64,000 nucleotides of DNA, from assembly GCA_944390455.1 (NCBI GenBank), contig CALXPU010000001.1:164148-228147 (forward strand), written 5' to 3'. Below, one piece after another: positions 43,565 to 51,455 of the stretch. This stretch comes from an uncultured Alphaproteobacteria bacterium (GTDB lineage: Bacteria; Pseudomonadota; Alphaproteobacteria; RF32; CAG-239). The notes under the pieces are model-generated. The model was not told the origin of the DNA, did not search any database, and worked only from the letters and a program-made list of their open reading frames with translations. A program made the translations under genes and the position numbers. The stretch's first letter is position 1, and each line of letters starts with the position of its first letter.

Positions 43565-43849
43565 ATGGCTAAGAAATGTGAAATTTCCGGCACTGGCGTT
43601 ATGAGCGGTAATAATGTAAGTCACGCTAACAATAGAACCCGTCGTCGCTTTTTGCCGAATCTTCAAGTTGTTTCTCTTTTAAGTGAAGCTCTTGGTAAAG
43701 TTTATAAATTGAAAATTTGTACAAAGACTCTTCGTTCTATTGAACATAAAGGTGGTCTTGATGCTTATTTGATGGCTACTCCTGATGGTAAGCTTACAGC
43801 AGAAGCTAAAAAAATTAAAAAAGTTGTTGCTGATAAAGTTTCAGCATAA
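43565..43849 (+). CDS. rpmB: 50S ribosomal protein L28
   Basis: Alphaproteobacterial-type L28 of 94 aa. MAKKCEISGTGVMSGNNVSHANNRTRRRFLPNLQ is the family N-terminus, and ICTKTLRSIEHKGGLDAYL the core. AAAGGA precedes the ATG. Single-gene transcript closed by a terminator; rpmE or rpmG are not adjacent. Confidence 0.97.
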   Translation: MAKKCEISGTGVMSGNNVSHANNRTRRRFLPNLQVVSLLSEALGKVYKLKICTKTLRSIEHKGGLDAYLMATPDGKLTAEAKKIKKVVADKVSA

Positions 43850-43872
43850 TTATTTCTGCTTTTGTTATTTCA

Positions 43873-43899
43873 AAGGGCTACTTAGGTAGCCTTTTTTTA
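43873..43899 (+). terminator. intrinsic terminator after rpmB
   Basis: AAGGGCTAC-TTAG-GTAGCCTTT stem-loop followed by T-run. Confidence 0.88.
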
Positions 43900-44017
43900 T
43901 GTCTGAATGGGGCTTTGTGTGATGCTGAATATATGTCAAAATACTGTTTGTATTGGTTGTAGTAAAGAAATTTTGCTTGCAATTTAGCAAGGCGCGATAT
44001 ATAAACAACAGAGTTGT

Positions 44018-44094
44018 CGGGACGTAGTTCAGCCTGGTAGAGCGCTTGCATGGGGTGCAAGAAGTCGGAGGTTCGAATCCTCTCGTCCCGACCA
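44018..44094 (+). tRNA. tRNA-Pro (anticodon GGG)
   Basis: 77 nt with encoded CCA. Acceptor CGGGACG/CGTCCCG perfect, anticodon stem-loop CTTGC-ATGGGGT-GCAAG giving GGG, T arm GGAGG-TTCGAAT-CCTCT. Confidence 0.96.
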
Positions 44095-44100
44095 GATAGA

Positions 44101-44127
44101 AAAGCCTGCGTTAGCAGGTTTTTTTTA
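44101..44127 (+). terminator. intrinsic terminator after tRNA-Pro
   Basis: CCTGC-GTTA-GCAGG stem with A-run and T8 tail. Confidence 0.85.
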
Positions 44128-44294
44128 TGTCTATTTGGCGGGCGCAGAATTTTAATCTCGAAAAATGATGGTTGCCTATTAGCCATAAGTGAGATGGTGT
44201 CTCCGGTTTTGCTGGAAGCAAAATTATGTTTATGCAACGAAATCAATCCTTCGTTTCATTAAATAGAAAGTATATGGCAAACAGTTTTTTGTTT

Positions 44295-44714
44295 TTAGAT
44301 GGCTGCTTTTATATTATATTGATTTATGAAATTTTTGTTTGATAGCATTAAGTTTTCGGGGAGATTATTTAAATCAAACCATTTCCATTCTGCACATTTA
44401 TCAGGTTCCATAATTTGTGGGGTTCCGCTGTAATTATGGCACGATAAATGTAGCGTTATATAGTGTTTTCCACTTTCTGGATAAAAATCATTAGTAACTC
44501 CTTGTAGGTGGACATCTTGTTTCTGTATTTTTAATCCAGTTTCTTCAAGAGCTTCACGGATGGCAGCTTGTTCATTGCTTTCGCCATATTCCATATGACC
44601 TCCAGGTGGGCACCAGGTACCTTTCCCGTGTTCGCTTTTTCTTAAACCTAAAAGAAGTTGATTGTTCACGTTAAAAATATATAGGCCTACACCTACTCTA
44701 ATTTTCTTTTCCAT
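44295..44714 (-). CDS. Nudix hydrolase, MutT/NUDT15-like
   Basis: 139 aa nucleotide-diphosphate hydrolase. The complete Nudix box begins GGHMEYGESNEQA and ends REALEETGL. The order RVGVGLYIF...LLGLRKSEHGKGTWCPPGGHMEYGES and EPDKCAEWKWFDLNNLP resembles NUDT15/MutT-like sanitising enzymes that remove oxidised nucleotides. It lies downstream of the SIMPL gene but behind that gene's terminator. Confidence 0.87.
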   Translation of the reverse strand: MEKKIRVGVGLYIFNVNNQLLLGLRKSEHGKGTWCPPGGHMEYGESNEQAAIREALEETGLKIQKQDVHLQGVTNDFYPESGKHYITLHLSCHNYSGTPQIMEPDKCAEWKWFDLNNLPENLMLSNKNFINQYNIKAAI

Positions 44715-44737
44715 GGGTGTTCCTTGTATTTATAAAA

Positions 44738-44759
44738 AAAAGCCACATTATGTGGCTTA
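44738..44759 (-). terminator. intrinsic terminator after the SIMPL gene
   Basis: Palindromic stem AAGCCACA/TGTGGCTT with T8 on the minus-strand side, between the SIMPL and Nudix genes. Confidence 0.85.
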
Positions 44760-44766
44760 TGTTATT

Positions 44767-45483
44767 TTATTCCAGCCAGTATTCTATTGTGGATACTACC
44801 CGAACTGTTTTTTCTATTTGTTGAGATTCAAAACTTCCTGAAATTTGTTCGCGAGGGAGAATCGAGAAAACACCTTGGTTTGCATGACGTATTTTACCTA
44901 CTTTGCTACCAGAACTTTTGGCAAATTCAAAAGCGGCTTCTTTAGCGTTTTTAGTTGCTTCTTCTAACATCTGTGGTTTAATTTCGTTAAGTTTGGTGAA
45001 TATGTAAGAAACAGGATAGTCATAAGATGAGCCATCAAATATAATACCTTTGGCAATCAAATTGTCTGTTTGTGGTAGTGATTTTTCTACTAAATCAACG
45101 TTGGAGCTTCTTACGGTTATTGTTTGGGATAAGATAAAGCGCATGTCATTGTTATCATTGTTGCGATATGGATTTGCCATTAAATCTGTGGTTATGATGC
45201 GTTCTGATTTTATTTCATCGGTATTAAATCCTTGTGCTTTTAAGAATTCGCTGATTGTGGCAGCTTGTGATGTAATCTTTTTTTGAGCACTTAATAGTTC
45301 GTTTCCCGTAATAGTAAATTTTAATTTCCATATGGCTAAATCGGCTTTAACGTTCATTTCTGATAAGCCTTTAACAGTTACATAGTTATTATCCAGTTTA
45401 GCTTTGTAATAATAGTATCCAGGGAAAAATCCACCTAAGACCAGTCCTGTTGTTAGAAATATTGATGCAATAATTTTTTTCAT
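44767..45483 (-). CDS. SIMPL-domain (DUF541) protein
   Basis: Membrane-anchored periplasmic protein: one N-terminal hydrophobic segment (about 3-22), then the SIMPL domain opening VTVKGLSEMNVKADLAIWKLKFT and containing FILSQTITVRSSNVDLVEK. E. coli relatives protect against oxidative stress and signal in eukaryotes; the mechanism is unclear. ATG at 45483 follows GAGGAG; the longer frame upstream lacks a site. 238 aa. Confidence 0.85.
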   Translation of the reverse strand: MKKIIASIFLTTGLVLGGFFPGYYYYKAKLDNNYVTVKGLSEMNVKADLAIWKLKFTITGNELLSAQKKITSQAATISEFLKAQGFNTDEIKSERIITTDLMANPYRNNDNNDMRFILSQTITVRSSNVDLVEKSLPQTDNLIAKGIIFDGSSYDYPVSYIFTKLNEIKPQMLEEATKNAKEAAFEFAKSSGSKVGKIRHANQGVFSILPREQISGSFESQQIEKTVRVVSTIEYWLE

Positions 45484-45548
45484 AATCAACTCCTCTAAAT
45501 ATGTTTGTTTTATGAATCTAATCCTATTTTTAAATTTGCCAAGATACA

Positions 45549-45582
45549 AGAAAAACTTTACTCGGAGGAGTAAAGTTTTTGT
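45549..45582 (-). terminator. terminator after exported flavodoxin gene
   Basis: Perfect 13-bp stem AAAAACTTTACTC/GAGTAAAGTTTTT with a 4-base loop. Confidence 0.88.
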
Positions 45583-45601
45583 TTTTTAGGGAAAAGATTA
45601 C

Positions 45602-46186
45602 TTAGTTGATTTTCAAGTCTTCAAGCCAGCTTGATATACCTAAAGTACGACTTCCATATCCAACCCAACCATCTTTATTTACAGAGCATCCAACGCATTG
45701 TTTGGTTAAATCTGTTATGGTGTTTTGTTCTCCGCCACCTCCATGAGTTATAAAAGGTATAACTGTTTTTCCTTTGAGATTGTTATCAGCAAGAAAACTG
45801 CTTACAGCTGGCGCTATTGTTCCCCACCAGTTTGGTGAACCAATAAAGATGATATCATATTGAGCGATATCTTCTACTTTGCCTTTTAAGCTAGGACAAA
45901 AACCTTCATTGATTTCTCGTTTGGCTTGTGCTGTTGTTGCGCGATATTCTTCAGGATACGTTTGTTCGGTTTCTATGCGATAAAGGTCTCCGCCAATCTT
46001 TTCATGAATAGCTTCGGCTACTTCTTTTGTATTGCCAGACCATGAGTAATAGGCAATTAGGATTTTTTTATTTGTGTTCATGTTGATATCCTTGTTTGGT
46101 TCAGCATTACTATTGGTGATGGTTAAAATGACAGTACTTAGTATGTACAGTGATTTTTTTAATATATTCAATATTTTATTTCTCAT
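45602..46186 (-). CDS. exported flavodoxin
   Basis: Flavodoxin fold with the FMN-phosphate loop AYYSWSGNTKEVAEAI, GSPNWWGTIAPAVSSFL and THGGGGEQN. A signal-peptide-like N-terminus (MRNKILNILKKSLYILSTVIL...NA) precedes it, and GAAAGGAG lies before that ATG. A second ATG (Met36) has AAGGA at seven bases and would give a cytoplasmic form. Its promoter has a MerR-type 19-bp spacer with the same palindrome as the phosphoesterase operon, so it belongs to that regulon. Confidence 0.85.
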   Translation of the reverse strand: MRNKILNILKKSLYILSTVILTITNSNAEPNKDINMNTNKKILIAYYSWSGNTKEVAEAIHEKIGGDLYRIETEQTYPEEYRATTAQAKREINEGFCPSLKGKVEDIAQYDIIFIGSPNWWGTIAPAVSSFLADNNLKGKTVIPFITHGGGGEQNTITDLTKQCVGCSVNKDGWVGYGSRTLGISSWLEDLKIN

Positions 46187-46216
46187 ATATTTCTCCTTTC
46201 AGCTTTTGGTGCTGTC

Positions 46217-46247
46217 AGTATAATTTTTAGAGTATACTCTAAGTCAA
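46217..46247 (-). promoter_or_regulatory. MerR-type promoter and operator of the flavodoxin gene
   Basis: Minus strand: TTGACT (46247-46242), 19-bp spacer, TATACT (46222-46217). The spacer holds the perfect palindrome TTAGAGTATACTCTAA (46227-46242). A 19-bp spacer with a central dyad is the hallmark of promoters activated by MerR-family proteins through DNA twisting. Confidence 0.85.
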
Positions 46248-46275
46248 GTGCTTTTTATTTAAGTTGCGTATAAAT

Positions 46276-46998
46276 TTATGGATTAATTCTTTTTGAAAAA
46301 TATAGCCCTATTTCAAATAATGCATACGTTGGGATGGTTAACATTAGTTGGCTAACCACATCAGGTGGAGTGAGAATGGCTGCTATAATTAGGATTAGTG
46401 TAAATATATAGGGACGTTTTGATTTGATAGTTTCATAAGAGCATATTCCTGATTTTATTAGAGAATATGTAATTAGCGGAAATTGGAACATTAAACCGAA
46501 GATAACAGACAGCCAGAGGCTTAAACCTATGACGTTTGATATGCCTAGCGTTGCTTTTAGTTCAGACGTTGCAAAACTTGCTCCGAATTTGATAATTAAA
46601 GGAAGTATAAATGTAATACAAAAAGCTACTCCCAGAATAAATAGGGAACTGGAGCTTAAAACAATTTTTTTTATGAACTGTTTTTCATTTTCATATAAAG
46701 CAGGAAGAATAAAGTTCCATAATTGTTTGGCTATGTATGGAAAACATAGTAATAAATCAAGCACAAGCGCTAATTTAATTTGCAAAATGAAAACTTCAGC
46801 CGGAGAGAAAAAATTTAGTGTGATAGGAGTGTCTTGAATTAACTTTTGTATGAGCCAATCCAAAAAATGCGGAGCGGCAAATAAGGTTAAGGGGAGAATT
46901 ATTCCTAGTGCGATTAGACAACGCAATAATGTATTTCGCAAAGCTTCTAAGTGCGAAATTAAATTTTCTTCTTCTGGGTTTTGTTCGTTTTCTTGCAT
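46276..46998 (-). CDS. tatC: Sec-independent protein translocase TatC
   Basis: Core receptor of twin-arginine export. The opening NLISHLEALRNTLLRCLIALG, the SPAEVFILQIKLALVLDLLLCFPYIAKQLWNFILPALYENE loop and LTPPDVVSQLMLTIPTYALFEIG are TatC signatures. Six helices; 240 aa. Its ATG directly abuts the tatA stop. It ends the operon polyferredoxin-tatA-tatC; no tatB-like gene is present. Confidence 0.95.
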   Translation of the reverse strand: MQENEQNPEEENLISHLEALRNTLLRCLIALGIILPLTLFAAPHFLDWLIQKLIQDTPITLNFFSPAEVFILQIKLALVLDLLLCFPYIAKQLWNFILPALYENEKQFIKKIVLSSSSLFILGVAFCITFILPLIIKFGASFATSELKATLGISNVIGLSLWLSVIFGLMFQFPLITYSLIKSGICSYETIKSKRPYIFTLILIIAAILTPPDVVSQLMLTIPTYALFEIGLYFSKRINP

Positions 46999-47214
46999 TT
47001 ATTCTTTTTTGTTGTTTTTCTCTTCTTCTTGTTGAGCGACTTTTTCAATTGTTTCTTTTAAGTTATCAGCTTCGTTTTGGAGCGCTTCTTTAGCTTTTTT
47101 ATATTCATAAGATGCTTTACCAAAAGCTTTGGCTAATTCTGGAATCCGTTTTCCGCCGAATAGTAATAATACGACAACTAATATCAGTATGAGTTCGCTT
47201 AATCCGATAGACAT
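46999..47214 (-). CDS. tatA: twin-arginine translocase subunit TatA
   Basis: 71 aa. A short N-terminal membrane helix with the key LLLFGGKRIPELAKAFG hinge is followed by an amphipathic helix and a charged Lys/Glu tail. The residue before the membrane segment pattern SELILILVVVLLLFGG is TatA/TatE-like. With no TatB alongside, it may serve both roles, as in minimal TatAC systems. It lies 12 bases after the polyferredoxin stop. Confidence 0.93.
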   Translation of the reverse strand: MSIGLSELILILVVVLLLFGGKRIPELAKAFGKASYEYKKAKEALQNEADNLKETIEKVAQQEEEKNNKKE

Positions 47215-47226
47215 ATTTTGCTCCTT

Positions 47227-48534
47227 TTATTGTTTAAGTGTTTTTTGAAATTCGGTTGTATTAACTTTTATTGCAGATACCGGGCATACTGCTTGGCATG
47301 CGCCACAGCCGATACATTTTTCTGTACCAATTTGAGGAAAGTCTCCTTGCTCTTTAGTTATAGCGGAACGAGGGCATTCCATTACGCATAGTCCACATTG
47401 TATGCACGAATCGATATTAACTGAAGCTAAACCAATTTGTGTATGTTGTTTTTCTTTTAAAGTTAGTTTTTTTATGGCGCCGCTAGGGCATACTTCAGAG
47501 CATTTGTGGCAGTTGTAGTCGCAAAAACTTTTTTGATATTTTAGATGTACAACCGGAAATTCTTCGTCAGCTTTTTGGATTATTTTCATTGGGCAATTTG
47601 CAACGCATAAATTACAATTTAGGCATTTATTGGCAAATGTTTTGCTATCTCCGGCTCCAGGTGGTAGTAGAATGCTTTTTAATTTTTTTACAACGTTTTC
47701 GCTAAGTTTTACACTACTTTTGTAGGCGATAGCTAAAACGGCTAAAGCACCGGCACTGAGTAGAAAACGACGACGTCCGGTGTTAATTGGAGGGTTTGTT
47801 CTTTGTTTTTTTTCTTTTTCTTTTTCTTTTTCAAAAGAAATTCCGCTATTGTGGCAAAGACTTAAGCAACGAAAACATTTTATGCATGTTTCATTATCAA
47901 CACTTTTGTTTTTGTAATCTATGCAATCCGCAGGGCATTTTTGCACGCATAAACCGCATGCAACGCACGCATCTTTGTTGATGGTAATTTTATATAGAGA
48001 GTGCTTTGCAATTATTCCCAGAATTGTGCCAACAGGACAGATGTTTGTGCAAAAATATCTGCCCTTAAACCATGTTAAAAGCGCAATGACGGCTATAAGG
48101 GTTAATCCATATGTGGCGCCACTGACTGCTGATCCAAAAATAGAATAAGGATCTATCAGGCGCATTAGGTATGCGGTTCCTCCCAATAAAGTACCTAAAG
48201 TTAAGGCTGCTATGAAATATTTTAAAGGCGAATTCTTTTGTGTGGGGTGCTTTTTACGATGGAAGATGAGTAAGTATAATTCTTGTAGCAGTCCGAGGGG
48301 GCATATTGTGGAGCAGTATATTCTTCCAAAAAGAAGAGTTATAGCAATGAGTAGGATAATTAATATTCCTGACAATATGGTAAAAGAGGTTATGGTACTC
48401 TGTATTAGAGGCGCAATATTTATATTAAATATTTTGAGGGGATAAAATAAACCTAGTAGTCCGCCGATGCATGAGATGGCTATCAGGAGAGCAAAGGTTA
48501 TCCTTGTTTTTTGAAGTGTTTTGGCTTTTAGCAT
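47227..48534 (-). CDS. NapH-NapG-like fused polyferredoxin with internal twin-arginine segment
   Basis: 435 aa from the ATG at 48534 (after AGAGGA). The first 250 residues are NapH/CcoG-like: four membrane helices, the C-x3-CP motifs GRIYCSTICPLG and GRYFCTNICPVG, and two [4Fe-4S] sites. Then GRRRFLLSAGALAVLAIA (about 252-270) is a twin-arginine membrane segment, followed by four more cysteine clusters (such as CLNCNLCVANCP and CIGCGACQAVCP), the plan of NapG. Fusing both halves would place the last domain outside after Tat insertion. tatA and tatC follow directly. The partner dehydrogenase or reductase is not in the window. Confidence 0.82.
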   Translation of the reverse strand: MLKAKTLQKTRITFALLIAISCIGGLLGLFYPLKIFNINIAPLIQSTITSFTILSGILIILLIAITLLFGRIYCSTICPLGLLQELYLLIFHRKKHPTQKNSPLKYFIAALTLGTLLGGTAYLMRLIDPYSIFGSAVSGATYGLTLIAVIALLTWFKGRYFCTNICPVGTILGIIAKHSLYKITINKDACVACGLCVQKCPADCIDYKNKSVDNETCIKCFRCLSLCHNSGISFEKEKEKEKKQRTNPPINTGRRRFLLSAGALAVLAIAYKSSVKLSENVVKKLKSILLPPGAGDSKTFANKCLNCNLCVANCPMKIIQKADEEFPVVHLKYQKSFCDYNCHKCSEVCPSGAIKKLTLKEKQHTQIGLASVNIDSCIQCGLCVMECPRSAITKEQGDFPQIGTEKCIGCGACQAVCPVSAIKVNTTEFQKTLKQ

Positions 48535-48623
48535 CTCATTTTCCTCTTCTATCGTCATTTTGAGAGTACTCGGATAGATGTTTTTTATCAAGATTTTTTC
48601 AAGGTTATTAGCTTTTATTTCAC

Positions 48624-48652
48624 AAAAGAGCAGGTGGAATACCTGCTCTTTT
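48624..48652. terminator. bidirectional-looking terminator after FMN reductase
   Basis: Perfect 12-bp stem AAAAGAGCAGGT/ACCTGCTCTTTT with a 5-base loop, just after the stop at 48664 on the minus strand. Confidence 0.9.
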
Positions 48653-48663
48653 ACTTGTTTAAA

Positions 48664-49203
48664 TTATACGTTTTTGCCCATTTCGTAGGCTTCTTTTAAT
48701 GCAGGACTTCCTTTTATATCTCCAATTTGCCATGCGCCGGTTCCATAAACGATACCTTTTTCATGAGCGTTGTTTAGACAGTCTTCTGTAAAACCACGGA
48801 AACTTTCTAATACACGTTCCATATTAGCACGACTGCTATCGGCAGCGGCTAGAATAAAGTAAAAATCTTTATTGCTAATTTCTTCATATCTTGGAACGGT
48901 TCTATCAATTAGGGTTTTCATTTGTCCGTTCATGTTGTAGAAGTAAACAGGTGTGCCCATTACAATTACATCGGCATTTACCATTTTATCTAGAATTTTT
49001 ACCATGTCATCTTTTTGTACACATTTATGGGTGTTATTACATACACCGCATCCTCGGCAAAAATTTATTTGATAGTCGTTTACGTGTATTTTTTCTACAT
49101 TATGACCGGCTTCTTTGGCGCCTTTTATGAATTCATCACAAAGAACATCGGAATTTCCGCCTTTACGAAAACTTGCAGATAGTACAAGAACGTTTTTGCT
49201 CAT
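48664..49203 (-). CDS. NADPH-dependent FMN reductase-like flavoprotein
   Basis: Flavodoxin-fold protein of the iron-sulfur-flavoprotein/WrbA-like group. LVLSASFRKGGNSDVLCDEFIKGA is the FMN loop, and FCRGCGVCNNTHKCVQKDDM the Cys-rich segment that in some relatives holds a [4Fe-4S] cluster. GTPVYFYNMNGQMKTLIDR follows. Likely a quinone, aldehyde-adduct or disulfide-stress reductase. The ATG overlaps the cupin stop (TAATG). Last gene of the MerR-controlled operon. Confidence 0.87.
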   Translation of the reverse strand: MSKNVLVLSASFRKGGNSDVLCDEFIKGAKEAGHNVEKIHVNDYQINFCRGCGVCNNTHKCVQKDDMVKILDKMVNADVIVMGTPVYFYNMNGQMKTLIDRTVPRYEEISNKDFYFILAAADSSRANMERVLESFRGFTEDCLNNAHEKGIVYGTGAWQIGDIKGSPALKEAYEMGKNV

Positions 49204-49682
49204 TATTTATACTCCTCATTTGTTACAGGTTCTAACCATGTGGTAGTGTTGTTAGGAACATTGGTTTCAAGCGAAATATGTGTAAACCAAGAATCTGGTG
49301 CAGCTCCGTGCCAATGTTCAACATCGGGGGTTATGCGAACTATATCGCCTTTGTGTAAAATTCGTATTTCCCCATTTTTTTCTTGATAGCGTCCTTCGCC
49401 GTTTAAAATTAATAAAATTTGTCCGCCGCTGTGTTTATGCCAGTTGGTTCTTGCTCCCGGCTCAAACGTGACATTACCGATGGGAGCATTAAAAGTATCA
49501 TCTTTTTCACTTAACATAGTTAAATAAGTTTGTCCGGTAAAAAATTGTCCATAAGGATTTTTTTCTCCTTGGGCAAAAATGGTGTCTATCGGTGCTTTAT
49601 TCATTTCTGTTGCTCCTATGGTTGATGTTGTTAGGGTTAAAATAATTGCGCTTAGATATACAATCAGTTTTTTTGATTTCAT
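49203..49682 (-). CDS. secreted cupin-domain protein
   Basis: Signal peptide (about 1-24, ending GAT) followed by a single cupin barrel. PGARTNWHKHSGGQILLILNGEGRYQ has the first metal-binding H-x-H motif and a Glu-less variant of the rest, and ITPDVEHWHGAAPDSWFTHI has the second His. Relatives often pair with carboxymuconolactone decarboxylase or flavin reductases and may remove reactive quinones or aldehydes. Exported, like the flavodoxin of the same regulon. Confidence 0.85.
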   Translation of the reverse strand: MKSKKLIVYLSAIILTLTTSTIGATEMNKAPIDTIFAQGEKNPYGQFFTGQTYLTMLSEKDDTFNAPIGNVTFEPGARTNWHKHSGGQILLILNGEGRYQEKNGEIRILHKGDIVRITPDVEHWHGAAPDSWFTHISLETNVPNNTTTWLEPVTNEEYK

Positions 49683-49697
49683 ATATTTTCCTCCTTA

Positions 49698-50822
49698 CTA
49701 TTTTGATTTTGGTTGTAGGGTTATAATGCTTATTTCACTGGGTGCTAAGAAACGCATTTGCGGTCCCCATTGTCCGGCTCCATTTGATACGTAGATTTGT
49801 GCGTTGTTGTTCATGGAGTATAGTCCGGATAAATATTTGTTTGCTAGCTTTACAAATATGTGGAATGGGAAAATCTGTCCTCCGTGTGTGTGACCGGAAA
49901 TTTCTAAGTCAAAATTATTTTGTTCATTAAAATCTACAGGAGTATGTGACATTAGTATTTTATATTGTGAGTTTGAGCTGTTTTTTAGTGCGCTTGGTAA
50001 AGATATAGGGATTTGGTGTTGTTGAGCGGAGAACCAGTCTGGAATACCTGCTAAGTATATGTTTGGAGTTATACTTGTCCCGCTATTTTCTAAAAAGGTA
50101 AATCCTAGTTTTTTTAATTCATTGGTTGTTTCTTGGTAGCCAGTGTAAAACTCATGATTACCGGTTACAAAATAAATGCCTTGTTTGGCTTTTAGTTTAG
50201 TTAAAAGTTGGGAGATGGTTTGAACTCTGTTTACTTCATCATCAATAATATCACCGGCGAGGAGAATGATATCTGCATTTTCTTGGTTGGTTTTGTTTAT
50301 GATATTTTCTATTTTTTGAGGATTTATCGTGCGGTGGATATGTAAATCACTCAAAATGGCAATTTTGAACGGTGTTGTAATTTTGTCACTGTATAGTGTT
50401 GACGCTTTTATTTCTGGAGTGGCTATTCCTTTTAATAAAGCGTATGTGGTAAGAATAATTGCTATTCCGAGGCTGATTAAACTGTTACTTAAATGATATT
50501 CTCTTGCAAATGGAGATACGATGTGTTGAGGCGATATTTTGTGGGCTATAAACCATAAGGCATCTCTGAGTATAGATAGTGAGAATAAAATTATGCAGCC
50601 CACATAAATGTAGTATAGAGTGTATCTATAGGTTGTGTAAAAATTTCCAAGTAGATTTTCAAATTTGTAACTGACAAAAAGAGGAATGCATCCAAACATG
50701 AGTGCAATGATTAAAGATATAAATTTATAAGTTGCGGGTGTGTTAATAAAGAATATATACCGAAAATATAGTGATAATGTTACAATACATCCTAAAAATG
50801 AAGTGGTTATGGCACAGGTCAT
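49698..50822 (-). CDS. membrane metallophosphoesterase (YkuE/YaeI-like)
   Basis: Three or four membrane helices in the first 150 residues, then a calcineurin-like phosphoesterase domain with all motifs: ILSDLHIHR, LLAGDIIDDE, VTGNHEFYTG, MSHTP and ISGHTHGGQIFP. Relatives act on UDP-2,3-diacylglucosamine-like lipids or nucleotides at the membrane. It is the first gene behind the MerR-type promoter, with cupin and FMN reductase downstream, so it is part of the same stress response. Confidence 0.87.
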   Translation of the reverse strand: MTCAITTSFLGCIVTLSLYFRYIFFINTPATYKFISLIIALMFGCIPLFVSYKFENLLGNFYTTYRYTLYYIYVGCIILFSLSILRDALWFIAHKISPQHIVSPFAREYHLSNSLISLGIAIILTTYALLKGIATPEIKASTLYSDKITTPFKIAILSDLHIHRTINPQKIENIINKTNQENADIILLAGDIIDDEVNRVQTISQLLTKLKAKQGIYFVTGNHEFYTGYQETTNELKKLGFTFLENSGTSITPNIYLAGIPDWFSAQQHQIPISLPSALKNSSNSQYKILMSHTPVDFNEQNNFDLEISGHTHGGQIFPFHIFVKLANKYLSGLYSMNNNAQIYVSNGAGQWGPQMRFLAPSEISIITLQPKSK

Positions 50823-50866
50823 TAATTATTCTCCTATAAAAATATGTGCGACTCGATTTTGTGTTT

Positions 50867-50897
50867 AGGATAATTGTTAGAGTTTACTCTAAGTCAA
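50867..50897 (-). promoter_or_regulatory. MerR-type promoter and operator of the phosphoesterase-cupin-FMN reductase operon
   Basis: Minus strand: TTGACT (50897-50892), 19-bp spacer, TATCCT (50872-50867). The spacer holds the palindrome TTAGAGT-TT-ACTCTAA (50877-50892), nearly identical in sequence and placing to the flavodoxin promoter. Confidence 0.85.
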
Positions 50898-50928
50898 GCT
50901 CTTTTTTTAGAGATTGAAATTTTATGCA

Positions 50929-50946
50929 CTTAGAGCCTACTCTAAG
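50929..50946 (+). promoter_or_regulatory. third MerR operator, upstream of merR
   Basis: CTTAGAG-CCTA-CTCTAAG dyad, with one mismatch to the other two operators in the inner part. It has no flanking -35/-10 at 19-bp spacing, and lies 12 bases upstream of the merR -35 element, so it more likely mediates autoregulation. Confidence 0.65.
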
Positions 50947-50958
50947 GTTTTCTTCAAG

Positions 50959-50986
50959 TTGACATTGTTTTTGTATGTTGTATTTA
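50959..50986 (+). promoter_or_regulatory. promoter of merR
   Basis: TTGACA (50959-50964), 16-bp spacer, TATTTA (50981-50986), followed by AAAGGAG and the ATG at 51010. Confidence 0.6.
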
Positions 50987-51009
50987 TAGAATTAGCAAAG
51001 GAGTGTGTT

Positions 51010-51441
51010 ATGCGGTATTCTATTGGACAAGTAGCTAAAAAATTGGGACTTACAACTCATACTATTCGGTATTACGATAAAGAAGGTTTGTTGCCTTTTG
51101 TTAGAAAAGGTTCTTCGGGGGCGCGAGTTTTTGAGGAAGATGATGTTGATTGGTTGATTATTGTTGAATGTCTTAAAGGTACAGGGATGCCTTTGAAAGA
51201 AATCCGAACTTATATTCAACTGTGTCAACAAGGTGATACTACTCTGCAAAAAAGATTAGAAATGTTTAAAAAGCAAAAAGAAGAAATAGAAAAGCAGATG
51301 CGTATTTTAAAGCAATATATGGAGAAAATTGATTTTAAAATTGCTTATTATGGTGATGCTGTGGAACATGGTACGGATGATATTTATATTCGTAATAAGT
51401 GGCTGGCTAAAGAAAGAGAACGTTTGTTTGGGCACAAATAA
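51010..51441 (+). CDS. MerR-family transcriptional regulator (AdhR/NmlR-like)
   Basis: 143 aa from the ATG at 51010, which has AAAGGAG upstream; the longer frame at 50914 overlaps the promoter. Winged-helix N-terminus: YSIGQVAKKLGLTTHTIRYYDKEGLL, then VDWLIIVECLKGTGMPLKEI and a dimerising coiled coil (about 78-110). A lone Cys in the wing/coiled-coil region (IVECL) resembles NmlR/AdhR regulators that sense aldehydes or quinones. It likely controls the two 19-bp-spacer promoters in this window. Confidence 0.9.
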   Translation: MRYSIGQVAKKLGLTTHTIRYYDKEGLLPFVRKGSSGARVFEEDDVDWLIIVECLKGTGMPLKEIRTYIQLCQQGDTTLQKRLEMFKKQKEEIEKQMRILKQYMEKIDFKIAYYGDAVEHGTDDIYIRNKWLAKERERLFGHK

Positions 51442-51455
51442 CAGATTTGAAACTT

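Noticed and set aside
43878..44246. 122-codon frame on the minus strand
   Set aside because: It runs antisense through tRNA-Pro and its terminator; its protein has no recognisable domain, so it is a shadow.
50914..51009. Longer MerR protein starting at 50914
   Set aside because: That stretch contains the third operator and the merR promoter, while the ATG at 51010 has a good ribosome-binding site and matches the family N-terminus.
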